Source of the DNA: Intestinibacillus sp. Marseille-P6563
GTDB lineage: Bacteria > Bacillota > Clostridia > Oscillospirales > Butyricicoccaceae
Direction: 5' to 3'
Assembly (NCBI RefSeq): GCF_900604335.1
Contig: NZ_UWOD01000002.1
Location: 1,240,001 to 1,304,000 of the forward strand
Length of the DNA stretch: 64,000 bases
Positions 32,680 to 41,107 of this stretch are shown in pieces. Made by a program: the position numbers and the translations under genes. The notes under the pieces were generated by a model. The model saw only the letters and a list, made by a program, of their open reading frames with translations, did not search any database and had not been told where the DNA came from. The first letter of the stretch is position 1, and the number at the start of each line of letters is the position of its first letter.

Positions 32680-33375
32680 ATGTCTGTTAAAAAAATCGTT
32701 GCTACCGGCCTATGCTGTTCCTTGCTACTATCATACAATCCAGCAGGAGCAATATCTCAAAAACCAGAAGCCTTTGGAGAATCTACTTCCATCACCATGA
32801 ACGACATCCTATCTGGTGAAGAAAAGATCATATACACCTCAGAAGAAACTTTGTATTATCCTGAAGACGGTATCTCTGCGTACTCCGGTCAGTACCCAAT
32901 ATCCACTCGTGTACGCACTATTCAGTCATCTAGCAGCGGTATTAAAGAAAGGGATAGCGCGATTGGAACTTTTTCTAGCATCGCTTCGATTGCCCTCTCA
33001 TTTGTAAACTTTCCCGGCTCAATGACAGTAGCTACTATTTTCTCTGTAGTCGGATTGACTGCAAGTGCCAGCACATATTCCCAGGCAAAGACTTTCACTT
33101 CGTATGTTCAATACCAAAAGCAAGCTGAAGCAAAGTGGGCCGACGATTCATCGTATTCTCCTTGGGTTTTCTCTGGTAAACGCAATTACTATAAACATGT
33201 TTTGGCAGGTACACAGAACTCCAGTGGTCAATGGACAACCAAGTCTCACGACTATTTAAGCGATCCGGCTTATACTGCCATTGGAAGCTATTATAACAAG
33301 AGCGATTCTTGGTTTAAGGAGGAAGCCCGCAAACGAATTCAAAACGGTCTTATCCTTACCGATTTGCCTTGGTGA
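32680..33375 (+). CDS. secreted protein of unknown function, A+T-rich island
   Basis: The product has 231 residues. A signal peptide (MSVKKIVATGLCCSLLLSYNPAGA) comes first. A hydrophobic Gly/Ser/Ala-rich stretch at about 95-130 (FSSIASIALSFVNFPGSMTV...) could span or insert into a membrane. The C-terminal half is rich in Tyr, Trp and Ser with no known motif. GAGGTGA precedes the ATG. Codon use is much more A+T-rich than in its neighbours, which suggests transfer. Signal peptide, central hydrophobic stretch and small partner gene recall secreted toxin or bacteriocin loci, but I recognise no family. Confidence 0.65.
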   Translation: MSVKKIVATGLCCSLLLSYNPAGAISQKPEAFGESTSITMNDILSGEEKIIYTSEETLYYPEDGISAYSGQYPISTRVRTIQSSSSGIKERDSAIGTFSSIASIALSFVNFPGSMTVATIFSVVGLTASASTYSQAKTFTSYVQYQKQAEAKWADDSSYSPWVFSGKRNYYKHVLAGTQNSSGQWTTKSHDYLSDPAYTAIGSYYNKSDSWFKEEARKRIQNGLILTDLPW

Positions 33376-33396
33376 TGTTGGAATCGTGGTGAAACA

Positions 33397-33966
33397 ATGA
33401 AGCTTTTTTCCCGTCGATTTGGAATTTTTGCTGGAGTTGCTATATTGGCTTTCTTACTACTTGCGACTTCTTATCTGGGATCACTCTCCACGTCTACCGA
33501 AACTAACAACCGTCCCTTTTCCATTTCTATCAGCGCACCGGAGATTATCGAAGAATCTGGCCAGCGTTTTGAAGATAATGCTCTTGTTCCTACCGGCACT
33601 ATAGACCGACGTCTAGAACTCACAATCTCTATCACAAATATGACGCAAACAAACTTTCAAGATGTCCGTTTCAGCGCTTCACTCAATGCAGAGGTCAAAC
33701 CTTTTATTGCAAGTCATATTTTGACATTTGAAAGCGACCCCATGCCTGTGACCACGGTAGAAAAGGCAACACAAAATGCGGATTCCAGCCAACTGCTGAT
33801 TTCTGGTTTTGTACACACTTGGAGTATGCTTTTAACCACTGCTGAGGACCTTGAGTATAGTGGTAAGCAGCCAGAAGAGTTGCCAGATGCGTTGAAATCA
33901 GTCACGATTTCAGTTTACTGGGATGGCGGTAGCCAAGAGCAGACTTTCCCCCTGCATCTTTCCTAA
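33397..33966 (+). CDS. membrane-anchored protein of unknown function, A+T-rich island
   Basis: The product has 189 residues. One N-terminal membrane segment (FGIFAGVAILAFLLLATSYLG, about 8-28) anchors a mostly beta, Thr/Ser-rich extracellular domain (ISISAPEIIEESGQ...LELTISITNMTQTNF...) that looks like an immunoglobulin-type or DUF-type beta sandwich. It follows the 231-residue secreted protein by 21 bases, in the same A+T-rich codon use, and the two are closed by one terminator. They are likely to act together. No family recognised. Confidence 0.65.
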   Translation: MKLFSRRFGIFAGVAILAFLLLATSYLGSLSTSTETNNRPFSISISAPEIIEESGQRFEDNALVPTGTIDRRLELTISITNMTQTNFQDVRFSASLNAEVKPFIASHILTFESDPMPVTTVEKATQNADSSQLLISGFVHTWSMLLTTAEDLEYSGKQPEELPDALKSVTISVYWDGGSQEQTFPLHLS

Positions 33967-33974
33967 AATTATAA

Positions 33975-34006
33975 AAAACGCCCGTTCCAGTTGGAACGGG
34001 CGTTTT
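33975..34006. terminator. bidirectional terminator between the island and etfA
   Basis: AAAACGCCCGTTCC/GGAACGGGCGTTTT stem between convergent genes. Confidence 0.9.
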
Positions 34007-34017
34007 GGATTTTCAGC

Positions 34018-35133
34018 TTACTTGGATGCCTTAGCTTCCTTAACAGCCTCGATCATCATCGGAACAACCTTGAACAGGTCGCCGCAGATGCCGTAGTCTG
34101 CTACGTCGAAGATCGGAGCCGAATCAGACTTGTTCACGGCTACGATGCACTCGGAATCCTGCATGCCAGCCTTGTGCTGGATCGCACCGGAGATACCCAG
34201 AGCAACATACAGCTTCGGATGTACGGTCTTACCGGTCTGGCCAACCTGATGGTCAGCAGACAGCCAGCCAGAGTCGATGGCTGCACGAGAGCCGCCGACA
34301 ACGCCGCCGAACTCTGCTGCCAGCTGCTCAGCCAGCTTGATGCCGCCTTCTACGTCCTTGGAGATACCACGGCCTACCGATACAACGACGTCAGCGCCGG
34401 TCAGGTCAACCAGTTCCTTGGCTTCCTTCACGATCTCGGTTACCTTGGTCTGCAGGTCTGCATCCGACAGGGAAACAGCCAGCTTCTCAACGACAACAGC
34501 GTTTGCCTTTGCTTCGTCGTATACGCCCTTCTTCAGAACGCCCGGACGAACGGTTGCCATCTGCGGGCGGAAACGCGGGCAGATGATGGTTGCCATCAGG
34601 TGACCGCCGAATGCCGGACGGGTCATCTTCAGGTTGCGGTCTTCACGATTCAGAGCGTCCAGCTGTGCCTGCGGCAGAGTGGATGCTTCCTGCAGGAATG
34701 CAGCGTACTTCTCTACGTCTACGTCCAGATGGGTGCAGTCTGCGGTCAGGCCGGTGTGCAGACGAGCTGCGCAACGCGGGCCCAGGTCACGACCGATGTT
34801 GGTTGCCGCGATCAGCATGATCTCCGGCTTCTTGTCCATAACCGTGTCGCAGATGACCTTTGCATATGCATCGGTGGTGTAGGTTTCCAGCAGGTCGTCT
34901 TCGCATACCAGAACCTTGTCAGCGCCATATGCGCCCAGTTCCTTCGCCATGCTGTCGCCTACGCCCTTGCCGCCCAGCAGCAGGCCGCATACTTCTACGC
35001 CCATGTCGTCGGCCAGCTTGCGAGCCTCCGAGATCAGCTCCAGTACGGTCGGCTGCAGCTTGCCCTGGCGCTGCTCACAAAATACCCATACGCCGGAAAA
35101 ATCGGCCAGGTTGGTGTTGTTAAATTCAGCCAT
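34018..35133 (-). CDS. etfA: electron transfer flavoprotein, alpha subunit
   Basis: The product has 371 residues. The C-terminal FAD domain carries VSVGRGI...GGVVGGSRAAIDSGW, HQVGQTGKTVHPKLYVALGISGAIQH and NKSDSAPIFDVADYGICGD, all typical of EtfA. Together with EtfB it takes electrons from NADH and passes them to butyryl-CoA dehydrogenase and ferredoxin. It is the last gene of bcd-etfB-etfA. The start has AAAGGAG upstream. Confidence 0.96.
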   Translation of the reverse strand: MAEFNNTNLADFSGVWVFCEQRQGKLQPTVLELISEARKLADDMGVEVCGLLLGGKGVGDSMAKELGAYGADKVLVCEDDLLETYTTDAYAKVICDTVMDKKPEIMLIAATNIGRDLGPRCAARLHTGLTADCTHLDVDVEKYAAFLQEASTLPQAQLDALNREDRNLKMTRPAFGGHLMATIICPRFRPQMATVRPGVLKKGVYDEAKANAVVVEKLAVSLSDADLQTKVTEIVKEAKELVDLTGADVVVSVGRGISKDVEGGIKLAEQLAAEFGGVVGGSRAAIDSGWLSADHQVGQTGKTVHPKLYVALGISGAIQHKAGMQDSECIVAVNKSDSAPIFDVADYGICGDLFKVVPMMIEAVKEAKASK

Positions 35134-35156
35134 TGTTCTAAGTTCTCCTTTCGAAA

Positions 35157-35957
35157 TTAGATGATGTGCTTCTTCAGCAGTTCAGCAGCCAGCTCTGCGC
35201 AGGTGTTCTTGTCCGCGCCTTCCAGCATGCGGCCCTGGCCCTTCTGCGGCGGGGTGAACGACTTGAAGATGTTGGTGGGAGAACCCTTCAGGCCGATGGT
35301 GTCCAGCTCGATCAGCGGATCATCCTTCAGGGTGTTGTAGTCATATACGTCGACCGGCTTGTTGTAGCAGTCGAAGATACCGCCAACCGACATGTAACGG
35401 GGCTCGTTGAGCTCCTTGATGCAGGTCAGCAGGCACGGAGTCTGGGTCTCGATGGGCATGTAGCCGTCTTCCAGCATACGCTTTACCGTTACCTTTGCGC
35501 CGTCCTTCTTGATGTCGGCAGCGTAGGAGATCTGCGGGATGTTCAGCTTTTCAGCGATCTGCGAACCTACCTGAGCGGTGTCGCCGTCGATTGCCTGACG
35601 GCCGCACAGTACCAGGTCGTCTGCTTCCAGACCGATCTTCTTGATTGCAGCAGCCAGGATCTGGGAGGTTGCAAAGGTGTCCGAACCGCCGAACTCACGT
35701 GCCGATACCAGCACGCCACGGTCTGCACCCATTGCCAGCAGCTCACGCAGCATGCCTTCTGCCGGCGGGGGACCCATGGTTACAACAACAACTTCACAGC
35801 CGGTGTTGTCCTTCAGGGTCAGCGCTGCTTCTACGGCGTTCTTGTCGTCCGGGTTGATGATCGTTGCCATCGATGCACGGTTCAGCGTGCCGTCCGGATT
35901 TACCGCTACCTTACCGGAGGTGTCCGGTACCTGCTTTACACAAACGATTACTTTCAT
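35157..35957 (-). CDS. etfB: electron transfer flavoprotein, beta subunit
   Basis: The product has 266 residues. It opens MKVIVCVKQVPDTSGKVAVN, the EtfB start, and has the AMP/FAD-binding VVVVTMGPPPAEGMLRE and the signature ADDLVLCGRQAIDGDTAQVG. Bifurcating EtfB binds the second FAD. It lies 22 bases after bcd and 23 before etfA in one operon. Confidence 0.97.
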   Translation of the reverse strand: MKVIVCVKQVPDTSGKVAVNPDGTLNRASMATIINPDDKNAVEAALTLKDNTGCEVVVVTMGPPPAEGMLRELLAMGADRGVLVSAREFGGSDTFATSQILAAAIKKIGLEADDLVLCGRQAIDGDTAQVGSQIAEKLNIPQISYAADIKKDGAKVTVKRMLEDGYMPIETQTPCLLTCIKELNEPRYMSVGGIFDCYNKPVDVYDYNTLKDDPLIELDTIGLKGSPTNIFKSFTPPQKGQGRMLEGADKNTCAELAAELLKKHII

Positions 35958-35979
35958 GATTTCAGTTTTCCTCCCTTGA

Positions 35980-37125
35980 TTACTTCTTGAGAACCTCGCG
36001 GGCGATAACCATACGCTGTACCTGGGAAGTGCCCTCGTAAATTTCGGTGATCTTTGCGTCGCGCATCATGCGTTCCATCGGGTACTCACGGATGTAACCG
36101 TAACCACCGTAGATCTGTACGCACTTGGTGGTAACGTCCATAGCAACTTCTGCTGCGAACAGCTTTGCCATAGCCGCTTCCTTGGTGTACGGAAGGTCAT
36201 GGTCCTTATTGAAAGCAGCGCGGCGAACGAGCAGACGAGCTGCGTCGATCTTGGTGGCCATGTCGGCTACCATCCACTGCAGGCCCTGGAACTTATCCAG
36301 GCTGCGGCCGAACTGTACGCGCTCCTTCATGTACTGAACAGCCTTGTCCAGAGCGCCCTGTGCCAGACCCAGTGCCTGAGAAGCGATACCGATACGGCCG
36401 CCGTCCAGGGTGGTCATAGCGATCTTGAAGCCGCCGTTTTCCTTACCGAGCAGACGGTCTGCCGGGAGCTTCATGTCTTCAAAGATCAGCTCCGAGGTCT
36501 GGGAGCCGCGGATACCCATCTTATGCTCGATCTTACCGATCTTGAAGCCCGGGTCATCCTTATCAACGATGAATGCCGAAATACCATGGTTGCCCTTGGA
36601 CTTATCGGTCATTGCGAAGATTACATATGTATCAGCAACGCCACCGCCGGTGATGAATACCTTGGAGCCGTTGATCAGCCAGGTGCCGTCTTCCTGCTTA
36701 ACAGCAACGGTCTGCTGAGCTGCCGAGTCGGTACCGGCATTGGGTTCGGTCAGACCGAATGCACCGGTCTTATGGCCGTCGATCAGAGGACGGAGCCACT
36801 TTTCCTTCTGCTCCGGGGTGCCGTACTTGAAGATCGGCCATGCGCCCAGAGTTGCGTGGGACGACAGGATACAACCGGTGGTGCCGCAGAACTTGGATGC
36901 TTCTTCGATTGCGATCGAGTAGCAGATGGTGTCGCCGCCGGAGCCGCCCAGTTCCTTCGGGAACTGAATGCCCATCAGACCGTACTTGCGGAGCTTTTCA
37001 ACCGTCTCGATCGGGTAACGCTCCTGCTCGTCGATCTCAGCCGCGATCGGCTCGATCTCGTTTACCGCAAACTCACGGCAGAGCTTCTGCATCATTTCCT
37101 GCTGTTTTGTAAGCCTAAAATCCAT
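35980..37125 (-). CDS. bcd: acyl-CoA dehydrogenase, probably butyryl-CoA dehydrogenase
   Basis: The product has 381 residues, the usual Bcd length. FAD-binding segments (FGLTEPNAGTDSAAQQT, WLINGSKVFITGGGVADTYVI) and the C-terminal YGGYGYIREYPMERMMRDAKITEIYEGTSQVQ with the catalytic Glu in YEGTS are present. With EtfAB it reduces crotonyl-CoA to butyryl-CoA and drives ferredoxin reduction by electron bifurcation, a central step of butyrate formation. crt, hbd and thl are not beside it in this window. AGGTTTC and a ~175-base leader precede it. Confidence 0.93.
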   Translation of the reverse strand: MDFRLTKQQEMMQKLCREFAVNEIEPIAAEIDEQERYPIETVEKLRKYGLMGIQFPKELGGSGGDTICYSIAIEEASKFCGTTGCILSSHATLGAWPIFKYGTPEQKEKWLRPLIDGHKTGAFGLTEPNAGTDSAAQQTVAVKQEDGTWLINGSKVFITGGGVADTYVIFAMTDKSKGNHGISAFIVDKDDPGFKIGKIEHKMGIRGSQTSELIFEDMKLPADRLLGKENGGFKIAMTTLDGGRIGIASQALGLAQGALDKAVQYMKERVQFGRSLDKFQGLQWMVADMATKIDAARLLVRRAAFNKDHDLPYTKEAAMAKLFAAEVAMDVTTKCVQIYGGYGYIREYPMERMMRDAKITEIYEGTSQVQRMVIAREVLKK

Positions 37126-37309
37126 GCTGTGAAACCTCCCAAAATTTTATTCATTCATGAATTTCAATACGCGGGCCTTGCCCTCTTTATAGCCAGACCA
37201 GCGTACGCTCTCCCGCCTCTTCTTCAGCTTTTGCGGGTGGTGTTACAGCGCCGCCTTCTACTATAAAGGCTTGTGTATTTTGGGCGCGCTTTTTCGCGCG
37301 TCTATGACT

Positions 37310-37337
37310 ATTATAACGCATCCAAACACTTTGTCAA
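37310..37337 (-). promoter_or_regulatory. promoter of bcd-etfB-etfA
   Basis: On the minus strand TTGACA (37332-37337), a 16-base spacer and TATAAT (37310-37315). The leader to the bcd start is about 175 bases long. The bases from here to 37476 show no gene. Confidence 0.85.
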
Positions 37338-37476
37338 TAATTTAACGGCGCATTTTTGGAGAAATAAAACAAAAGAAATATAGCAAATTGCGCATCCTTG
37401 CGTACCTTTTCACAACTTGTCTAAAATTTCACAAATCTTACCCAAAACTTCACCAAAAGAAAATTCTATGTAAACA

Positions 37477-37504
37477 AAACCGCCCACCCAAACGGGTGAG
37501 CGGT
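37477..37504 (-). terminator. terminator of the small membrane-protein pair
   Basis: On the minus strand CCGCTCACCC/GGGTGGGCGG followed by TTTTG, 30 bases after the stop at 37535. Confidence 0.75.
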
Positions 37505-37534
37505 GGATTCATACGGCAAATTTGGCCGTTATTT

Positions 37535-37930
37535 TCAGGAATATCTTGGATTTTTGCTCGTCCAGCCATAGCCGGCCAGAAAGGCGGCCGCATGGACGAC
37601 CCACGCGGGGCATCGAGTTTCCAGCATCCGCAGCAGCGGCGGCAGCGCGCCGGGCAGAATGCCGCTCCACCGCAGCACAAAGAACAGCACAAACGCCAGC
37701 AGGACGAGCCGAATTCCCAGAACGATTTTTGTCCGGCCCCACGCCGGCAGATTCCCCGGGAAACACAGACCGCACAGCAGCGCCGATGCAGTCGCCAGAA
37801 CGCCGGGCAACAGATTGGGCATCATGGAGACAGGCGCCCAGATTGCGAGGTCCTGCGCAAACAGGGCAAACTCCACGCTGGAAAACGCCATGTAGGCGAT
37901 CAGCCAGACAATCGCAAGCCATCGTTTCAT
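37535..37930 (-). CDS. hydrophobic membrane protein, unknown
   Basis: The product has 131 residues with three or four membrane segments (RWLAIVWLIAYMAFSSVEFALF, LLPGVLATASALLCGLCF, IVLGIRLVLLAFVLFFVLRW, WVVHAAAFLAGY). AAAGGACGG stands upstream of the ATG at 37930. It follows a 50-residue membrane protein gene by 36 bases. No family recognised. Three other frames overlap this stretch, but only this one has both the hydrophobic pattern and a ribosome site. Confidence 0.7.
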   Translation of the reverse strand: MKRWLAIVWLIAYMAFSSVEFALFAQDLAIWAPVSMMPNLLPGVLATASALLCGLCFPGNLPAWGRTKIVLGIRLVLLAFVLFFVLRWSGILPGALPPLLRMLETRCPAWVVHAAAFLAGYGWTSKNPRYS

Positions 37931-37966
37931 TGTACATCCCGTCCTTTCCGGCTATCATATAAACCA

Positions 37967-38119
37967 TTATGCGCCCGTAATGCTATCCCATAGATTGCTG
38001 ATGACCGTATAAAAAGATGCTTGCGGATTCTGAAGCGCAACCCAGAGCAATGCCGCCAGTAAGAGTATACTGATCACAAGGATTCCCCAAAAGCAGTACC
38101 ACCTTTGCTTTGGCGTCAT
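37967..38119 (-). CDS. 50-residue single-pass membrane protein
   Basis: An ATG at 38119 with AAGGAGG seven bases upstream starts a 50-codon gene ending at TAA 37967-37969. The product starts MTPKQRWYCFWGILVISILL, continues LAALLWVALQN, and has a polar end (PQASFYTVISNLWDSITGA): one membrane helix with the N-terminus inside. It is coupled with the 131-residue membrane protein. The gene is short and easily missed; the function is unknown. Confidence 0.7.
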   Translation of the reverse strand: MTPKQRWYCFWGILVISILLLAALLWVALQNPQASFYTVISNLWDSITGA

Positions 38120-38293
38120 ATCGTTTCCTCCTTAGTCCTTTACAGTAAGAGTGTATCACGGTTTGATTCCCAAAGATATTCACAAATCTGCCAAGTGTGC
38201 CTTTGATATTTTGTCTATTCTTCTTGAAATTTCCTGTTGCGAAATGGTTTTCTCAAACGTTCTAGTTTCACAAAAAAATTTTCCTTTCCCCTC

Positions 38294-38322
38294 TTGACAA
38301 ACGGCCTTGCTATCTGTATGCT
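38294..38322 (+). promoter_or_regulatory. promoter of the YtrA-type GntR/ABC operon
   Basis: TTGACA (38294-38299), a 17-base spacer and TATGCT (38317-38322). The bases from 38120 to 38293 show no gene. Confidence 0.85.
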
Positions 38323-38342
38323 TGTATTAAGCACTTAGTACA
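38323..38342 (+). promoter_or_regulatory. candidate operator of the YtrA-type regulator
   Basis: The 20-base TGTATTAAGCACTTAGTACA matches its reverse complement at 16 positions and lies exactly where transcription would start. This suits autorepression by the GntR protein just downstream. Confidence 0.65.
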
Positions 38343-38364
38343 ACGACACAAAGGAGGAACGGGC

Positions 38365-38736
38365 ATGAATTGGAAGTTTACCGATGACCGGCCGATCTGG
38401 GTCCAGCTGACCGAACAGCTCACCCTGCGCATCGTATCGGGCGAATACGAACCAGGCGGCGCTTTGCCGTCGGTGCGGGCACTGGCCGCCGAAGCGGGTG
38501 TCAACCCCAATACCATGCAGCGCGCGCTTGCCGAACTGGAAAATCAGGGGCTCGCCGAAACTCGGCGCACCGCGGGGCGGACGGTGACCGAAAACTTGGA
38601 GCTCATCCAAAACACGCGGCGCAAACTGGCGTTTGGCCGCATCGATGCCTTCCTGGCATCCATGCGCGCACTCGGCTACACCGATGAGCAGACACGCTCG
38701 CTCATCGCACAATGGGAAAAGGAGGATAAATCATGA
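38365..38736 (+). CDS. GntR-family regulator, YtrA subfamily
   Basis: The product has 123 residues. The N-terminal winged helix reads PIWVQLTEQLTLRIVSGEYEPGGALPSVRALAAEAGVNPNTMQRALAELE. Only a short helical C-terminal tail follows, which defines the YtrA subfamily. Such repressors control the ABC genes beside them and often respond to cell-wall antibiotics. The stop overlaps the ATPase start by ATGA. A palindrome lies at the start of the transcript. Confidence 0.92.
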   Translation: MNWKFTDDRPIWVQLTEQLTLRIVSGEYEPGGALPSVRALAAEAGVNPNTMQRALAELENQGLAETRRTAGRTVTENLELIQNTRRKLAFGRIDAFLASMRALGYTDEQTRSLIAQWEKEDKS

Positions 38737-39440
38737 ATGAATCTTTGATCGTTGCCCGCGGGCTGACCAAGACTTATAGCGCGGTACCGGCGCTCGACCA
38801 CATCGATCTGACCATCGGCAGCGGCCGCATCGTAGGTCTCTTAGGCCCCAACGGTTCGGGCAAGACGACCTTTATAAAATTACTCTGCGGACTTTTGCAG
38901 CCCACATCCGGCATATTGACCATCGACGAGCATGCGCCTGGCATCCATACCAAAAGTGTAATCTCGTATTTGCCTGACCGCATGTACTTTGCCGACTGGA
39001 TGAAGACTTGTGATTTGACCGACTTTTTTGCCGACTTTTATGAGAACTTTGACCGCGCCAAGGCGGTCGAGATGCTGGCAGCGCTGAATATTGGTCCCAA
39101 CCAGCGGCTCAAGACCATGTCCAAGGGCACCAAGGAAAAAGTCCAGCTCGCGCTTATCATGAGCCGGAAAGCCAAACTGTACCTGCTCGACGAACCAATT
39201 GCAGGCGTGGACCCGGCGGCACGTGACTTTATCCTCAACACCATTTTGACCAACTATAATGAAGATGGTACGGTCATGCTGTCCACGCATTTGATTGCTG
39301 ACATCGAGCGCGTGCTGGATGAAGCCATCTTCTTGCAGACCGGACACGTTGTGCGTCACGATACCGTGGACAACATCCGCGAAAACGAAGGCAAATCGGT
39401 CGATCAGCTCTTCCGCGAGATCTTCGCTTACGGTGTGTAA
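38733..39440 (+). CDS. ABC transporter ATP-binding protein (YtrB-like)
   Basis: The product has 235 residues. Walker A LLGPNGSGKTT (about 37-45), a degenerate signature LKTMSKGTKEKV (SKGTK in place of SGGxx), Walker B LYLLDEPIAGVD and the H-loop STHLIADIE are present. The weak signature is common in YtrB-type exporters. It is coupled to the GntR gene and followed by the permease, so the three form one regulated unit. Confidence 0.9.
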   Translation: MNESLIVARGLTKTYSAVPALDHIDLTIGSGRIVGLLGPNGSGKTTFIKLLCGLLQPTSGILTIDEHAPGIHTKSVISYLPDRMYFADWMKTCDLTDFFADFYENFDRAKAVEMLAALNIGPNQRLKTMSKGTKEKVQLALIMSRKAKLYLLDEPIAGVDPAARDFILNTILTNYNEDGTVMLSTHLIADIERVLDEAIFLQTGHVVRHDTVDNIRENEGKSVDQLFREIFAYGV

Positions 39441-39459
39441 TCGAAAGGGGGTTTTCTTG

Positions 39460-40323
39460 ATGTATCGCAAGCTTTGCAAATATGAATTCAAATCCATTGC
39501 CCGCACCCTGCTGCCCATCTATCTGGCAGTTATTGCGGTATCCATTATCAATGCTTTTTCCGAAAAGATCGGCAGCGGCAGTTTGATGAGCGGTTCCTCG
39601 TTTCTAGGTACCGGATCGCTTTTCAGCAACATTCTGGGTCTGTTTCAGGCAGTGGCTGCCTTCGCGTACTTCGGTGTGCTGGTCGCCTTGTTTGTCCTGA
39701 CCACGGTGGTTATCATCCAGCGGTTCTATAAAGGTCTTTTGTGTGACGAAGGGTATCTGATGTTTACCCTGCCGGTCAAGACCTGGCATCTGGTCGCGTC
39801 CAAGGCAACGGTCGCCTTTGTGATGTCGGTGGTAAGCGGCATTGCAGCGATGATTTCCATTTTGATTTTGGGGCTTGGTGCAACTGCGGACCCGCTCGGC
39901 CTGCTGGCCAACCTCTTTGATTTCCAGGGTTGGGCGCGGGTGCTCCATCAGCTCAACATCCAGTATCCGGCTTGGCCGCTGTATGTGATCGAATTTATTG
40001 TGATGTGTATTCTGACTGCCTTGGCGGCCCTGTTTCACGTCTATGTTTCCATGGCGATCGGCCATCTGGCCAGAAAGCACCGCGTGATGATGAGTGTGGT
40101 GGCGTATATCATCATCTCGATGGCGCTGAGTTTCATCAGCGGGTTTGTCCTGATTCTTGTAGGGGCTTCCAATCTGTACATCGGTGCTTGGTTGGCGCAG
40201 CTGTCCCCCACAGCTAACATGCATGTGCTGCTGATCGGTATGATCCTCTGGAACTTCATCGAACTGGCTGTGTTCGCGATTGGCACCGAACGCATCTTGT
40301 CCAAAAAACTCAATCTCGAATAA
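39460..40323 (+). CDS. ABC transporter permease of the YtrA-regulated unit
   Basis: The product has 287 residues with six membrane segments (LLPIYLAVIAVSIINAF, AYFGVLVALFVLTTVVII, VAFVMSVVSGIAAMISILIL, FIVMCILTALAALFHVYV, VVAYIIISMALSFISGFVLIL, LIGMILWNFIELAVFAIG). The start at 39460 has GAAAGGGGG upstream. It is the membrane part for the ATPase before it. The substrate is unknown; defence of the envelope is the usual role. Confidence 0.88.
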   Translation: MYRKLCKYEFKSIARTLLPIYLAVIAVSIINAFSEKIGSGSLMSGSSFLGTGSLFSNILGLFQAVAAFAYFGVLVALFVLTTVVIIQRFYKGLLCDEGYLMFTLPVKTWHLVASKATVAFVMSVVSGIAAMISILILGLGATADPLGLLANLFDFQGWARVLHQLNIQYPAWPLYVIEFIVMCILTALAALFHVYVSMAIGHLARKHRVMMSVVAYIIISMALSFISGFVLILVGASNLYIGAWLAQLSPTANMHVLLIGMILWNFIELAVFAIGTERILSKKLNLE

Positions 40324-40346
40324 GCGCTTCCGAACGGCGTGGGATC

Positions 40347-40373
40347 AGGAGAAGGGAAACCTTCTCCTTTTTT
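40347..40373 (+). terminator. terminator of the GntR/ABC operon
   Basis: AGGAGAAGG-GAAA-CCTTCTCCT stem followed by TTTTT. Confidence 0.9.
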
Positions 40374-40402
40374 GTATTATTTGTCTTTTTTGCATCCTAT
40401 TT

Positions 40403-40431
40403 TTGTCTATTTTGTCAATTTGAATTATAAC
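40403..40431 (+). promoter_or_regulatory. promoter of the VanZ-like gene
   Basis: TTGTCT (40403-40408), a 17-base spacer and TATAAC (40426-40431). Confidence 0.7.
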
Positions 40432-40507
40432 CCAAATTTGGTATTCTTGATATAGAGATGTTCCGGAAATCTCATACGTTTCGATTTTGTTCAGGAGATA
40501 TACCCTA

Positions 40508-40963
40508 ATGAAGAAAGAACGTTATGCCCGTCTGGCGCTCCTCGGCTACTTTGTCCTATTGGTTGCCGCCTTTGTGTTCACCCGTATGGACAGCCTTGTC
40601 GGGTATCGACAGGAAATGCAATGGTATTTGGAATACTATGGCTGGCTTCCGCACAACTACGTGCCGTTCCAGACCATTGGCCTGTATCTAAGTCAGCTGC
40701 CCAGCACCATTGCGCTACGCAATCTGTTCGGCAACATCCTCGTTCTGCTGCCATTCGGGGTGCTGCTGCCGTGGGGCTTTGCCCGTTTCCGCCGATTCGG
40801 CCCGTTCCTCGGCGTGTGCGCCCTGTTTTGCGTCGGGTTGGAAGTTTTCCAGCGCCTGACTCTGACCGGTACCTTTGATGTGGATGACATCATTTTAGGG
40901 TTCATCGGTTGTCTGGCCGGTTTCCTTGTTTTTCAAGGTCTATATAAGATGTATCATACATAA
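40508..40963 (+). CDS. VanZ-like membrane protein
   Basis: The product has 151 residues with four membrane segments and the VanZ pattern: VPFQTIGLYLSQL, then LRNLFGNILVLLPFGVLLPW, VGLEVFQRLTLTGTFDVDDIILGFIG. VanZ proteins lower teicoplanin susceptibility by an unknown route; most chromosomal relatives have no proven role. AGGAGA lies upstream of the ATG at 40508. It has its own promoter and terminator. Confidence 0.88.
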   Translation: MKKERYARLALLGYFVLLVAAFVFTRMDSLVGYRQEMQWYLEYYGWLPHNYVPFQTIGLYLSQLPSTIALRNLFGNILVLLPFGVLLPWGFARFRRFGPFLGVCALFCVGLEVFQRLTLTGTFDVDDIILGFIGCLAGFLVFQGLYKMYHT

Positions 40964-40977
40964 GTCAGACCCCCATG

Positions 40978-41010
40978 CGAGGGCAGGAAAGTTCCTGCCC
41001 TCGTTTTTTG
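40978..41010 (+). terminator. terminator of the VanZ-like gene
   Basis: CGAGGGCAGGAA/TTCCTGCCCTCG stem followed by six T. Confidence 0.92.
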
Positions 41011-41036
41011 GCGCGCGTTTTCGAGCGGCATTTCGG

Positions 41037-41065
41037 TTGCATCGATGGGAAAACCGGGATATAAT
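41037..41065 (+). promoter_or_regulatory. promoter of nadE
   Basis: TTGCAT (41037-41042), a 17-base spacer and TATAAT (41060-41065). Confidence 0.87.
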
Positions 41066-41107
41066 AAAAGTAATCGTATTTTAAGGAATTCGGAGGATAT
41101 TTCCCCT

